A stretch of 64,000 nt of DNA from Haliotis asinina (Eukaryota; Mollusca; Gastropoda; Lepetellida; Haliotidae): positions 30,210,249-30,274,248 of the forward strand of contig NC_090283.1 of the NCBI RefSeq assembly GCF_037392515.1, in the 5' to 3' direction. Below the pieces are notes generated by a model, which had not been told where the DNA came from, ran no database searches, and was given only the letters and a program-made list of their open reading frames with translations. Below are positions 31,686 through 42,680 of the stretch, piece after piece. Within the stretch, counting starts at the first letter, position 1; every line of letters begins with the position of its first letter. Position numbers and translations under genes: made by a program.

Positions 31686-32770
31686 CTTTTCCTTCGGACA
31701 GAGTCATTGCAAAATGCATGTCCAGGAAAAATAGAAGAATATGAAACTAAGCTCTTACAATGTGTCTTCTTCAAAAGATTTCTATACAAAGAAAACAGTA
31801 TTTAATAGCACCACTTGGTTGTTTTAGTAGTTTTATTTTATTTTATGTTGAAGCTGAAATGACTGTGCACTTTGTGCCTTGAAGACGTCTGTGCATTACT
31901 GATAAGTTGATAAATGGAAATCTGTCACTGCATGTCACTTTCGAAGAGTGTTACCCCTTTTGAAACTCTGTCACCCTGCCCTTGGGGAAACACTAGCGTA
32001 AAGACCACATTGGCCGGAATATCATTTGAGAACGCTGCAAGTTTTCCAGAGCCTAATTATGACAGTAAGAGATCACATTTGCGCAAGGTGGGTCAATCTG
32101 CAGGTCGACGATGGTATTTATGGGGATGGGGTACGAAAAAGTAGCCCTAAGTTCTTCAGTCGTTATAACATATGACGTAATTATTGAGAATAAACAGGTC
32201 CGCCTCTACTAGTCAAGTCATGAAAACAATTGCAATCTTTCGAGCATTCAAAAAATCCCCAGCCTAATTAGGTAAAGATGCAAACATATTATTAGCAATG
32301 GACACATACGTGCAGGGATTATAGAAGGATAATCTCCCAATGTCCACGAATAGCGTCTAAATACGTGTACCCCAAAAGTTGACACATTTTGCAAGAGTTA
32401 GCCAATCGGAGTTATTTAGTCACTTCTTGGCCTGACTATATAACACTGATAAGTCTGTTAAACACTGGGCCCTTGTCTGCATCCTTCTGTCCTTGATACT
32501 GTGAGAGAAATGTCAACGAACAGTTGGTTGGTCAGAATCTGAGTAGAGTGGGCTGCAGTGTCCCCTTGACAACACGTCTTCATATCTTCGTCTTCCTTGA
32601 AGACTGCACACTACAAGGATTGTGTGTAGTACTCTACCTTGCAGGTCCAAATTTGGTGAACACTCCTTGATGGATTCTCATTCTCCAGTTGGGCTGTTTA
32701 CAGGAATGCTTCCAACCTATCAGCTGATAGTGACAACCCCATGTGACATTCAGATGTCATTGTCATCCAT
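31686..32770. other. Upstream region of the transporter gene
   Basis: No exon recognised. A 76-codon frame at 31914-32144 lacks motifs. The last 200 bases before the TATA box probably hold the promoter. Confidence 0.4.
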
Positions 32771-32779
32771 TATAAATAG
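32771..32779 (+). promoter_or_regulatory. TATA box of the transporter gene
   Basis: TATAAATAG, 38 bases upstream of the start codon. A TSS 28-32 bases downstream would fall near CTCACAGT (32800-32807), leaving a 5' leader of only a few bases unless the true TSS lies elsewhere. Confidence 0.5.
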
Positions 32780-32808
32780 CCGGCCTACGGACAGTTGGTC
32801 TCACAGTT

Positions 32809-32986
32809 ATGGCGGGTGTACATGATATTGTCGTTCTGCTCGCCAATTCTTGGATTCGGCTTTTCATCAGCGGGCTCAAATTCACATCCGGGATCTTCTA
32901 TGTCGCCCTGTTGCAAGAATTCCAGTTAGCATCTGGCGTGACTTCATGGATCACAACCTTGCAATATTTCGTTAATGCACTAACAT
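32809..32986 (+). CDS. Transporter exon 1 (TM1, first part of TM2)
   Basis: The ATG at 32809 is the first in frame after a TAA at 32773. Donor ACA T/GTATGT, phase 1. An alternative is that 32805-32806 (CACAG) is an acceptor for an upstream exon. Confidence 0.75.
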
Positions 32987-35137
32987 GTATGTTCATTAAT
33001 GATGAAATTCCCTATTTTTGCTTATAGCATGTGTTTACGTGTTGTTTTTCTTTCAGTGAATAATTGACTTGATTTTGCATGTGTTTCTGACTGGAGGTAA
33101 GCCACGGGTGGATGGCATAGGTTTATGGCATTGTGCAAACACCCGCCTCTATCTTTATTTGATCAGATAACATTCTTCTGACTTGGCACTATGGACTCCA
33201 ATTTCTGTAATTATGGAATGGATTTTATCGCTTCTCTTCGAGCACTGGCCCATCCGATGTTCTCAAATTACTAAAATAAAACTGTTTCAACTTGAATATT
33301 GTTCTTCTCACTGAAGTGTGATGTTATTTACGTCTGTTGTACTCGGCAAACAGGAATTACTCTTACTTTTGAAAGATAGTTTCATAAAGACACATCATAT
33401 TTTAAAATATCCTTTCACTGTACCGTGGGTAGTCCTAATACATGTTTTCTTTTTTTATAAACTGAGTAAGAATAATGAAAATGTTCATCGTAAATGACTG
33501 ACATGTATTTCATGACAACGGACATGCGTTGTTTAATTTCTTTTAACAGTCTGAAATTAAAAAACTCCATAATATCTTTTTCACATTCTTTGCGCAATAT
33601 AAAGAGATTTCAGCTTCACATGATTTCAGTGACATCATATCCTAAGATTGCGTTACACATTAAGGCGTCGTATATTGTAACTATTTGAGAACTGTCTTTG
33701 GTAAAGGTATGATAGGAATACCTGCGTTGATACAGTTGATGCCCCTGTACTATGTGTTGTGTAATTACAAATTGTATGACCTTTGTTACCTACTAGGTGC
33801 TGTTGGGGGGATCCTCGTCAGGCGCTTTGGGAGCAGAGTGACCACCATGGCGGGTGGAAGCATCATGTTTCTTGGGATGCTGACTAGCGGCTTCGCTACT
33901 CAAATCTCACATGTATTCATAACATTTGGAGTCGTGTCAGGTAGGTTAACATGTTTTACAATATATCTAATTCTCATTACAGGAACGTGGAAAAGTGAAA
34001 AATTGAAACGCGCCCTATTCAATGTTTAGTTTTGAACATTAATATATACCTCATATTAGCACGTTTTCCACATATATTATGCGTGGAAGTAAAACGAACT
34101 ATGTTGTGATTATGGAAACACGTTTGAGGTCAACGGTATATATACATTTCTGCGGATCAGACTCGTGCCTTTAAATACTTCAGGTTTAACCGCTTTTAGC
34201 AATATTCCAGCAACATCACGGCGTGGACACCAGAAATGGGCTTCCACATTGGACCCGTGTGGGGAATCGAACCCTGGTCTTAGGTGAGACGAGCGAACGC
34301 TCTAACCATTAGGCTGCCCCATCGTATCCCCCCTGAAGATTAGAACTAAAAACATCTTCAAAGGCCTTTTTAATATGACGCATCAAAATACAGCACAGTA
34401 CTTGTCTACATCCTTAGTTCGTTCAAAACGTAAAGAAACACGTATTTCCGACAGTAAACATTGCTGTAGAAAGTAGCAATAGTGTTTTCATAGAACAACA
34501 CTGACTCACACCAGTGAATATTTGAAAGCCTATTCTCATTCTCTGATGTTCCTCTTTAAGATAATAGTATACGCTGAGAATCATGGCATCAGTTCTTAAA
34601 CAGGTGAACGGTAACTTTTTTGAGTGGCATGTTTAGACGTTGGTGAATAAGATAAGGGAAAACCGTTTGGATGAACGACTTCTTCATTAGGATAATGCAA
34701 CGCTTTGATGCTTGCTTAGCATCATCCGAATAGAGAAGTTGTCCGTCCATGAAACGTGTTCTTAGCAGGTAAACGGTAGATATAATTCATATTAACACAT
34801 TTTCCGCATTTTCGGCTGAAAGTATTATACATGTAAGTGGAAATACATCGAACTTTGTATTATGGGAAACACGCTGGGGGATGATCCGGTTATAATGAGA
34901 TAGAGAATATATATCTGATGTTTATTTGTCCATTTATCGTAAGGGATGACCAACGGGATTGGGTGGTCAGTCTAGCTGGCGTCGTTGACACTAGTTATCG
35001 TATACCAATTGCGTAGATCGATGCTCATGCCGTTGATCACAGAATTGTTTTGTCCAGACTTGAATATTTACAGAGCGCTGCCATACAGCTGTAATATTGT
35101 CGTATCGTGTGCCGTCTAAAACAACCACCGCTACCAA

Positions 35138-35172
<35 letters not shown>

Positions 35173-38100
35173 AGTAACGTAACGTAACGTAACGTAACGT
35201 AACTATTGAGAAAATGGCTGTGGGGTGGGAACCCCTGCACCCCCCATTTTGGATCCACTGACTACAGGTCACAGTTTTTTCCAGTCTAATGTAATAAGTA
35301 TGCTGTTTGTAGTGCTCTCTTCAGAATTTAATCACTGAAATATTGACTATAAACACACAATGTTAGCAAAGGATTATCATACTCTATATCACCATAGTTT
35401 CTTCAGACAAATGTTTCATCACAAATGCAAGAAGGTCTAAACCGTATTAAATGCCACCGTTCATGTTCCACCTTGATCCCAGTTCGGCATTGGCAGAGAC
35501 ATAACTATACCGCTTCGTCTTTCAGGTATCGGATCAGGCCTCACTTACATCGGATCTTTCGAAGCTCTGAAGGTCAGCTTTACTAAACACAGGAACCTGG
35601 CGTTCGGATTTGGCGGTTTCATCAGTAGTATGGGTATAGTGGTCTATCCTCCGCTGTTGCAGTACCTCATTGACACACTGTACTGGCGAGGCATGTTTCA
35701 AGTGATGGCAGCTCTCTACCTCAACATCGTTGTCACAGCATACCTGTTTCCGGGTCGAGAGGAAGCGTCCCCGGAAGATGACGTGGACGTTATTAGCGAC
35801 ATTCTGACCGACATCATCGTCACCGAGAGATTTGTGGAATACGAGCCAGGTGATGAGCTCAGAGTGTATGAAGTTGACGTCGGGGTTCAGGACGACTTCA
35901 GTGATGTGGCTTCGCAGACAAGTAAGCAGGATGCCCAGTCCATTAAGCAGGATGCCCATATAGAGAGTCAGGCCATTGAACAAGGAGCCCTGTCTGTAGC
36001 CGTTTCTCTTGAGAAGGTACCTGAAAATACCAATGATGATAAGACACCCGAGTCTGAAAAGAGTCCACTTAACGATAACGCACCCAAGAGTACAGGTGAA
36101 GATAACAAACTTGAAATGACTGCAGATGAAGATAGCACACCTGGAAAAAGCACAGATGAAGATAACACACCTGGACAAAACAAAGATGAAGATAACACAT
36201 CTGGAAAAAGCACAGGCGAAGATAACACACCTGGAAAACACACACATGAAGATAACACACCTGAAAAAAGTTCAGGTGAAGATAACACACCTGAAAAAAG
36301 CACAGGTGAAGATAACACAACTGAAAACTATACACATATAACGTTTGACAGTGAGAACGATGTGAGGACGTACGACACAATTGAGATCATCAAAACCAAG
36401 TTGAAGCCGGACGCTGATGATGTTGGCATATACAACGCAGCATTTGAAGACATCGATGACCAAAATAGTGTCATTGCTGCCTCAAACAGGACATTTAGAA
36501 AAATCGGCGAAGATAAGGCACGGAGAAGGAGCAGTGTGATGGAAATAGAGGTCATCAAACATCCCTCTTCCAGAAAGAAGAAGTGGTACAAACGGTTGCA
36601 TGGATCTCTAGAGAATAGCAAAGGCTACTACATGTTTGTATTCAGCGGTATTATATCACTGTTCGGAGGAAGCATCCTAACAGGCCACCTCTCGGCCTAT
36701 ATCCTTGACTACTACCACACTGATAGCTTCGCAGCCTCTATGTCCTACACAGCCTTTGGTGTATCAGCTGCCATTGGGAAACTGATCCATGGTTTTCTGG
36801 CTACCAACAACAGAGTCAACCCAGCTTTTCTATACGTCGGTTTTGGGGTCTTGGCCGGGTTGATGACGTTCGTATTTCTCTTTGACGTTTCCCTCTTTGT
36901 GTTGTACGGTTATGTAGTGTTGTTCAGTATATGCTATGCAAGTAGAGGAGGCGCAGTGTTACCAGCCATGATGATCCGGCTAGCAGGAGAGGACAACTTC
37001 GCCCTGGCCCTTGGTGTCTATAGCCTTGTCACTGCATTTGGCTATCTTGTTGGAGCGCCTACAGCGGGTATGTAGAGCCTCATACATATTTCATGTAGGT
37101 ACCCCAACCATGTGAATTGTCCACTGTTTAAATCTTCACATGATCTCAAATTATTTCATGACGTGTACTGGTTTTCACAGACCCTTTCATGTAATTTTGA
37201 AAGCATATTTTCGCCAAACTGAATCTTCGTTGGAACATGTTCTTGTACTATGGTTCTACTGTTGACGTTTCATATTTAGTGAGTTATCTTGTAGTCGCGT
37301 ATTCTCAGCAGTATTCTCATGATGAATTAAGACTGAAACGGTCCTAGATATTAGTGTCTGTTTTAGATATTAGTGTCTGATGGGTTATCACTCCTCTCCA
37401 AGTTGTGTCAGTGTATATATTCCACAATCAACACACAGTAAAAAGTTAAAAGTTTTCTTAAACATACTTACAAAGTGAATAACCCCACTCACGCCAGTGA
37501 TTCGCTACCTGTTCTCAAAATCAAAACCGATCTTGTCCAACTTCCTTTGCCTGTCTGCGCCATCATGGCTACTATCAAAGAGGTGAATGTTTACGCAGGG
37601 CACAGATGAGTGTTCTTTAGAACAAACCAAACAAGCAAAAAAAACCCCAAAACACGGGAACATTTGTCCACGTGGAACTGTATGAAGCGTGTGTAAAATA
37701 TGCCTTCTACCTTTGATGTGTGCATGCGATTCAGACTTTTACGGGAAGATTTTATCAGCCAATGCTGCCAACTGACATTTTAGGGATTAGAAGTGTGAGT
37801 GCATAAACTGGGCTTTTCAAATGCGGGGACACCAGAAATGGGTTTTACTCATTATAAACTTGCAGGGAATCGAAACCCGCTCTAACTGCGAAAAGTCTTA
37901 ACCTACTGATTATCCACCTATTCTTAACAGGAAACTGTACACACATAAGTTGCTGTTTCAGCAATTCCTTCAGTCCTGACCTACTTAAGATGTGCTAGTC
38001 AGGACAATGTTACTGAGATTAAAACAATCTGTTTGGCTTATGGACTGTTGTCTTTAGTCACGGTAAGGTTGGTATTACCCTACCGGGACAAAAGACAATA

Positions 38101-39104
38101 TTGTCAACATACGTGGATATCTTAAAGAAACGAAGAGCTATTACGCCGTTACTGCATTTAAAGTAGCCATGTGTTTTGACAATATTTGTATTAGGTTTTC
38201 ATTAACGGCATTCATTAGGGACCTTTCATTGATCACGGCTAGGGGTGATGATTATTCTAAGTGGGGTCACCCGTTTACTTCTTTGCGATGGGGGTCAACA
38301 AGTTTGTGCACACGTGGTAGTGGTGGGCAACTGGGGGAGGGGGTCGTTGATTGTATACATGACATGATGGGGTGAGAGTGTCAGGTCACTTACTTTGTAC
38401 ACACGTGGTGGTGGGCAACTGGGGGAGGGGGTCGTTGATTGTATACATGACATGATGGGGTGGGGTGTCAGGTTACTTACTTTGTACACACGTGGTGGTG
38501 GGCAACTGGGGGAGGGGGTCGTTGATTGTATACATGACATGATGGGGTGGGGTGTCAGGTCACTTACTTTGTACACACGTGGTGGTGGGCAACTGGGGGA
38601 GGGGGTCGTTGATTGTATACATGACATGATGGGATGAGGGTGTCAGGTCACTTACTTTGTGCATACATTTAAGAGGGTGTCGAGGCGATGGGGTAGGATA
38701 GTGGTTAAGGCGTTGGCTTGCCACGCCAAAGATCCTGGTTCGAGTCTCCACATGGGTACAATTTGTGAAGCCCAATTTTGGTGTCCCTCGCCGTGATGTT
38801 GCTGGAATATTGATAAAAGCGGCGAAAAACCATATTCACTCATTCACTCACTCACTCACAAACTATGGGGTGTCATTTACATCGTACATGCTTCTCCATA
38901 AAACATCGTCATCTTGAACGGTCCCTTATCCTAATATTCTGTGGATATAATCTGTGCATACTGTTTATTGTATACCCCTCCACTTCAGGCTGGATTTTCG
39001 ACGCCACCCATTCCTACAAGTGGCCCTTCGTTATGTCGGCCATATCCTTGACGTTATCATCCGTGATGCTGCTTGTTCCTTGTGGCTGGAGGACAAAGTC
39101 CTGA
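32809..39104 (+). CDS. SLC16-type monocarboxylate transporter-like protein (4 coding exons)
   Basis: Joined exons 32809-32986, 33797-33940, 35526-37067 and 38989-39104 give 1980 bases, 659 residues plus stop, with every intron in phase 1 and GT..AG ends. The order is TM1-TM6 (residues about 5-182), a long acidic cytosolic loop (about 185-472), then TM7-TM12 (about 474-650). This is the MCT/major-facilitator layout. Family features seen are TSWITTLQYFVNAL (TM2), VRRFGSRVTTMAGG (loop 2-3 and TM3), the RNLAFGFGGFISSMG stretch (TM5), PPLLQYLIDTLYWRG, and GAPTAGWIFDATHSY near the end. The usual TM1 signature (DGGWGW) is replaced by AGVHDIVV, and TM8 reads GKLIHGFLA where MCT1-4 carry Asp and Arg. 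The substrate is therefore uncertain (MCT9/12/14-like orphan). It should act in the plasma membrane. SINEs and minisatellites sit in its introns. Confidence 0.88.
32987..33796 (+). other. Transporter intron 1
   Basis: 810 bases, AT-rich, no repeat recognised. It ends in TTGTTACCTACTAG before exon 2. Confidence 0.7.
33797..33940 (+). CDS. Transporter exon 2 (TM2 end to TM4)
   Basis: Completes a Cys codon across the junction, then AVGGILVRRFGSRVTTMAGG and IMFLGMLTSGFATQI. Donor CAG/GTAGGT, phase 1. Confidence 0.88.
34186..34323 (-). mobile_element. Family B SINE in intron 2
   Basis: On + reads CGCTTTTAGCAATATTCCAG, ACACCAGAAATGGGC, GGGGAATCGAACCCTGG and CGAACGCTCTAACCATTAGG, the full family B in antisense. 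Confidence 0.88.
34925..35125 (+). mobile_element. Family A SINE in intron 2, 5'-truncated
   Basis: ACGGGATTGGGTGGTCAG, GATCGATGCTCATGCCGTTG and TTGTTTTGTCCAGACTTGA are seen. The tail is degraded (GTCTAAAACAACC). Confidence 0.8.
35136..35173. repeat. (AAAT)n microsatellite
   Basis: About nine AATA units directly joined to the pentamer array that follows, at the 3' end of a SINE. Confidence 0.93.
35174..35203. repeat. (GTAAC)6 microsatellite
   Basis: Six perfect GTAAC units. Confidence 0.93.
35526..37067 (+). CDS. Transporter exon 3 (TM4 end to TM11, with central loop)
   Basis: A 1542-base exon, residues 108-622. It includes IGSGLTYIGSFEALKVSF, RNLAFGFGGFISSMGIVVYP, the whole cytosolic loop, and TM7-TM11 from YYMFVFSGIISLFGG to SLVTAFGYLVGAPTA. 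Donor GCG G/GTATGT, phase 1. Confidence 0.92.
36086..36331 (+). repeat. Coding 30-bp minisatellite (acidic 10-residue repeat)
   Basis: Eight units of consensus TGEDNTPEKS (residues 295-376) in the transporter loop. Glu-Asp recur every 10 residues. Antisense frames over it stay open for about 100 codons, but they are shadows. Confidence 0.92.
37825..37921 (-). mobile_element. Family B SINE relic in intron 3
   Basis: GGGGACACCAGAAATGGGTT, AGGGAATCGAAACCCGC and AGTCTTAACCTACTGATTAT in antisense. Tail lost. Confidence 0.7.
38303..38660 (+). repeat. 87-bp G-rich minisatellite, ~4 copies
   Basis: Units start at 38303 (91 bases), 38394, 38481, 38568 and 38655. Each has TTTGTACACACGTGGTGGTG, AACTGGGGGAGGGGG and GACATGATGGGGTGGGG. 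The G runs could form quadruplexes in the transcribed strand. It is open in several frames because 87 is a multiple of 3. Confidence 0.93.
38682..38860 (+). mobile_element. Family B SINE in intron 3
   Basis: Head GTAGGATAGTGGTTAAGGCG, B box GGTTCGAGTCTCC, tail TTGCTGGAATATTGATAAAA and a long CACTCATTCACTCACTCACT end. It lies about 130 bases before exon 4. Confidence 0.88.
38989..39104 (+). CDS. Transporter exon 4 (TM12 and stop)
   Basis: Completes a Gly codon, then WIFDATHSYKWPFVMSAISL and a hydrophobic TM12 ending PCGWRTKS, TGA at 39102. The cytosolic tail is very short for the family. Confidence 0.88.
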
Positions 39105-40093
39105 ACCCTGAACCTTTGTGTCAACACTTTGCCCACGTGTCCTCCACCGCACGTGTTCTACCACAGAGGTCAAGGTATGGCATGTGGCATTGAAAGTGTT
39201 CTACAGGAGACTTGTTTCACGACGCCCCCTAAAGCCTGCTCCAAGCATGTCTGAGTATTTGTGCTGGTGGAACACAAGCTGAATGTCATGGAAGAACCGA
39301 GAGTGCTGAGAATTACGTTATAAACTCTAGTTGGTGTTGAGACATTTAATGAGGCTGATGCAATGTGGCAGTATGTTATTTTTATTCGGGTTTTACGGGA
39401 TTCAAACATACCCACGCCACCCTCGCACCCTGTTTCATCAGGGATCACAGGCTCATTAAGTTAAGCGATCTTCGCGATGATACACTCTCCCGTGATTCAT
39501 AGTCTGTCCTTAATCTACATTGCCGTTCTCGTTTATGATTTATTTCTGCGGGTACGTGTATGTTCAAAATTTTATTGTGTCTAAGGTCGCGTTCAAAATT
39601 ACTTCGTTAGCATAGTTGTTGGTAGGTTTGTTGTTTAAGTTTCCTCGCCACAATATTCCCGCTATATTGTGGCGGTCTGTAAATATTCGATTGTGGCCAG
39701 ACAATCCAGTGATCAACAACATGAGCATCGATCTCCGCAACTGGGATACGATGACGTGTGTGAACCAAGCTATTGCCAACATGTAGTAGTTAGTACCTGA
39801 ATTCAATTTTAAGGAGATACCATTCCTTTTAACATTGACACATTACTCATAGTGGGGATCCTTGTCTCATAATTTTAAGTTAAGTGCCAGAGTTACAAGT
39901 AAAATGTTTCGTCTTTTGGTAAGACGCGGCCACGGGATCGAACCCCAGGCCACCTCAGTCTCAGTTTCCTGTTGTCATCACTGACGAAAGACCCCAAAGC
40001 AAGAGATTCGGGGTACAGTGTTACCAGAAAGCACCTAGTGTGTGCTTTCGTGTTTTCGCGTTTTGCTCGAAAGGACACGTTTTATACAATAAA
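39105..40093 (+). other. Likely 3' untranslated region of the transporter
   Basis: The first + strand AATAAA after the stop is at 40088-40093. It would give a ~1-kb 3' UTR containing a family A SINE in antisense. Confidence 0.45.
39640..39785 (-). mobile_element. Family A SINE
   Basis: ACAATATTCCCGCTATATTG, CCAGACAATCCAGTGATCAA and GACGTGTGTGAACCAAGC in + reading. Both outer ends lost. Confidence 0.8.
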
Positions 40094-40164
40094 GTGCTAC
40101 ATGTTTATATCAACAAGGTCATTGATGTTTGTTTGTTGTCTGACGCCCAAGAATGTTCATTGAG

Positions 40165-40262
40165 GACGCCTGTAAGTGATCTAGTCTGAACCCAGTGATT
40201 GATAGTGTGAGCATCAAGCCATACTGTCAGGTTGCGAGGACATCCGGTTAACCAACACAGGT
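40165..40262 (-). mobile_element. Family A SINE scrap
   Basis: GATCTAGTCTGAACCCAGTG, GTGAGCATCAAGCC and GTTAACCAACACAGG are consistent with a heavily decayed copy. Confidence 0.45.
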
Positions 40263-40279
40263 ACCCGGCCACCATTAAG

Positions 40280-40438
40280 AAAGTGAGTTAGTGAGTTTAG
40301 TTTTATACCGCTTTTAGCAGTATTCCAGCAATATCACGAATGAGGACACCAGAAATGAGCTTTACATATTGTGCTCAATCGAACACGGGTCTACGGCATA
40401 ACGAGCGAATGTCATAGCCACAAGACTACCCCACCGAT
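40280..40438 (-). mobile_element. Family B SINE, full length
   Basis: GTGAGTTTAGTTTTATACCG, AGCAGTATTCCAGCAATATC, ACACCAGAAATGAGC, CAATCGAACACGGG and CTACCCCACCG in antisense. Confidence 0.88.
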
Positions 40439-40477
40439 CCAACACGTCACCTTGTACGTTGCTGGTGCAGTTACCCG

Positions 40478-40695
40478 TAAGGATCCGGGTTAGAATTGGT
40501 CGTCAGCAACCCATGCTTGTCGGGTGGTCAGGTTCGCTGACTTGGTTGACTCATATCATCGTACCCCAAATGTGTAGACGGATGTTCATGACGTTGATCA
40601 CTGGATTGTTTGGTCCAGACTCGATTATTTACAGACGGCCGCCATATCCCTAGAATATGGCTGAAGATGGCGTAAAACTAAACTCCCTAACTGGT
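40478..40695 (+). mobile_element. Family A SINE
   Basis: AAGGATCCGGGTTAGAATTG, CAGCAACCCATGCTTGTCGG (with a deletion after it), TTGATCACTGGATTGTTTGG and GGCGTAAAACTAAACTCCC. Confidence 0.85.
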
Positions 40696-41229
40696 TTCGA
40701 ATCATGCTGATGGACTAAAAATCCTCTCGCTTGATTACGATCGTTTATGTTCAGACTTACACAGATGCATGTGGGTGTCACCAATAACCTGAGTATATAT
40801 GACTTAGGTCGTGTCAGGCGTTAATACTGTATTATGCTTTGACATAATGGGAGAATGTTCAGTGTGTATTCAAGCAGAGTTATTCACGCAGTGGTCTTGG
40901 CGAGTTACGTGGTTTTGGCTTCCTACTCGCAGACCACAGGGATAAACTGGTTTCTGAACAGCACCTTAAAGATGATTCTCTCTCTATCGGCGGATTGTTG
41001 TTGTAGCTATATAATCCGATAAGAGTGCGTTTTGGATGAGTGAGTGTTTTGCTGGGAACAACCCACTATATCAACAAGTGTTCAGTGTTGTCACAACTTC
41101 TAGTGTACAGTACACATCGTTGCACAGTTAATGAACCCACGAATCCGTTGGTATATGACCAGATGGTGGCCACATGAATACGTGCAAACACCTAGCTGCA
41201 GGTAGACCAACATGCAGTAAACTTTGGCA
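40696..41229. other. Gene-free stretch
   Basis: Nothing recognised. Confidence 0.4.
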
Positions 41230-41254
41230 AAGTGCTGTGACAGTGTCCCAATCC

Positions 41255-41445
41255 ATCCAGCTGTGAATGGGTACCTCGTAAGGATGCAAAAGCCCCAAAA
41301 CCCAGTGCGACTAGTGGCTGCAAGGGTTGTATACTCCCCGGGGAGTTGATATTGTTACAACATCCAAACATCGAGGGGACAGTACTAGTACCTTGAGCAT
41401 GTACTAGTTGCGTGGATATATGCGCTTTATAGATATCCCATCCTA
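41255..41445 (+). repeat. Dispersed repeat (LINE-tail-like)
   Basis: CCATCCAGCTGTGAATGGGT, GTTGTATACTCCCCGGGGAG and ATATGCGCTTTATAGATATC resemble a common invertebrate LINE 3' end (known to me by recall). The palindrome CTCCCCGGGGAG is part of it. Confidence 0.5.
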
Positions 41446-41446
41446 A

Positions 41447-41475
41447 TCCTAACCCTAATCCTAATCCAACAAGGC
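41447..41475 (+). repeat. Degenerate (CCTAAT)n, telomere-like
   Basis: CCTAATCCTAACCCTAATCC plus two more bases-shifted units. It is short and follows the repeat above, so more likely a SINE/LINE tail microsatellite than true telomere DNA. Confidence 0.6.
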
Positions 41476-41546
41476 TCCCCCACTGCTACTGATATACAAT
41501 ACAGAATCCCAGCCCTCTCAAGTCGTTTGCACCCTTACAAATCACT

Positions 41547-41672
41547 CGGCAGCTGGGTAGCCAAGTGGTTAAGCTATTACTCGTGACGTCAAAGACCCGT
41601 GTTCGATTCCTCAATGTGTTCAATGTGTAAAACCCATTTCTTGTGTCCTAAACTGAAATATTGCAGAATTAA
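41547..41672 (+). mobile_element. Family B SINE, 3'-truncated
   Basis: GGTAGCCAAGTGGTTAAGC, TGTTCGATTCC, AACCCATTTCTTGTGTCC. The tail is degraded. Confidence 0.8.
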
Positions 41673-42287
41673 ATGAATTAAACAAACACTCGCTCAGCGT
41701 TAACCTAGATACAAATTAAACATAAACATTTTCTCATGCTGTGGATATGCTCTCTTGCTCTGTGAGGGTATACAAACCCTTGCGCATAATTAGGTCGGGT
41801 GTGACTGAACCACCAGCTTTAGGTAGTGCGCATATTAAGAGCTGAGGACAAGACATTCATGTTCATCTATGCATTCAAGGTATGCGCAGCAACACTTTGT
41901 TTATTGTTACACGGACAAACGTCCATACAAGGTCGGTCTATCGTCACACGTATTACCTTCTGTAATTATACCGCCACACCAAGCACTGAATACACCTTAC
42001 TTTCTCGGGAGACCTGCTAATTATGACTATGTGATTATCATTTGAGACCTGCATGCATGACGTGGCTTGCTTTCATGTAACCATTAACGTGTGTTTATGC
42101 ATGATGTTAATACAATCGTGCAGGTGAGCGCATGAAAATGAATGTGCATGTATGAGGCGTATCGGTATCAGTGATGTACTCGGCTGTGTGCGTGTGCCTG
42201 TGTGTGTGCGTGTGCACATTTGCGTATGCATGTGTGCCCAAGTACGGTTGTGAACGTAGATTCGTGTTTGTCATGTCCTGATTGATG
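41673..42287. other. Gene-free stretch
   Basis: A (GTGTGC)-rich piece lies at 42186-42225. No gene. Confidence 0.4.
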
Positions 42288-42299
42288 CGTTATTTAAGT

Positions 42300-42395
42300 G
42301 AGTTGTTGAGTTTAGTTTTACGCCGCACTGAGCAACATTCCAGCTATATGGCGACGGTCTGTAAATAATGGAGTTGGATCAGACAATCCAGTGCT
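42300..42395 (-). mobile_element. Family A SINE, 5'-truncated, perfect target duplication
   Basis: Only the tail-side 96 bases are present. The flanks are an exact 12-base direct repeat, CGTTATTTAAGT (42288-42299 and 42396-42407). This is a textbook truncated target-primed insertion. Confidence 0.93.
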
Positions 42396-42407
42396 CGTTA
42401 TTTAAGT

Positions 42408-42680
42408 AACAGCATGGAAATATTCAAGTTGATGCTCTGAGTTGAAATGCGCCTGTCGCAGTGTGCAAGAGCGTCTATGCGTGCTTTCGTTCATGAGACG
42501 TCGTATAAGTATGCGTAGAAATTCAGGATGAGAAGGCCCCCATCTATCATGTTTAGTCAGTTCCACGAGATGAATATACTGCTAGGTTGAATATATGTTA
42601 AATAGTGGAGATATCCCTTTGTGAATGGTCAAACAGGGTCAAGATGCTGGAATACAAAACAAGGTTAACCCTACGACGAC
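42408..42680. other. Short gene-free stretch
   Basis: Nothing recognised. Confidence 0.35.

Larger units (their letters stand above)
33941..35525 (+). other. Transporter intron 2
   Basis: 1585 bases carrying a family B SINE, a family A SINE and the two adjacent microsatellites listed below. Acceptor CGTCTTTCAG. Confidence 0.8.
37068..38988 (+). other. Transporter intron 3
   Basis: 1921 bases with a family B SINE relic, an 87-bp G-rich minisatellite and a second family B SINE. Acceptor CCTCCACTTCAG. Confidence 0.8.

Noticed and set aside
35534..36463. Long minus ORFs (up to 237 codons) opposite the transporter loop
   Set aside because: They are antisense shadows of exon 3 and its 30-bp coding repeat.
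41447..41475. Interstitial telomere sequence
   Set aside because: Only about five degenerate units, placed at the end of a dispersed repeat.
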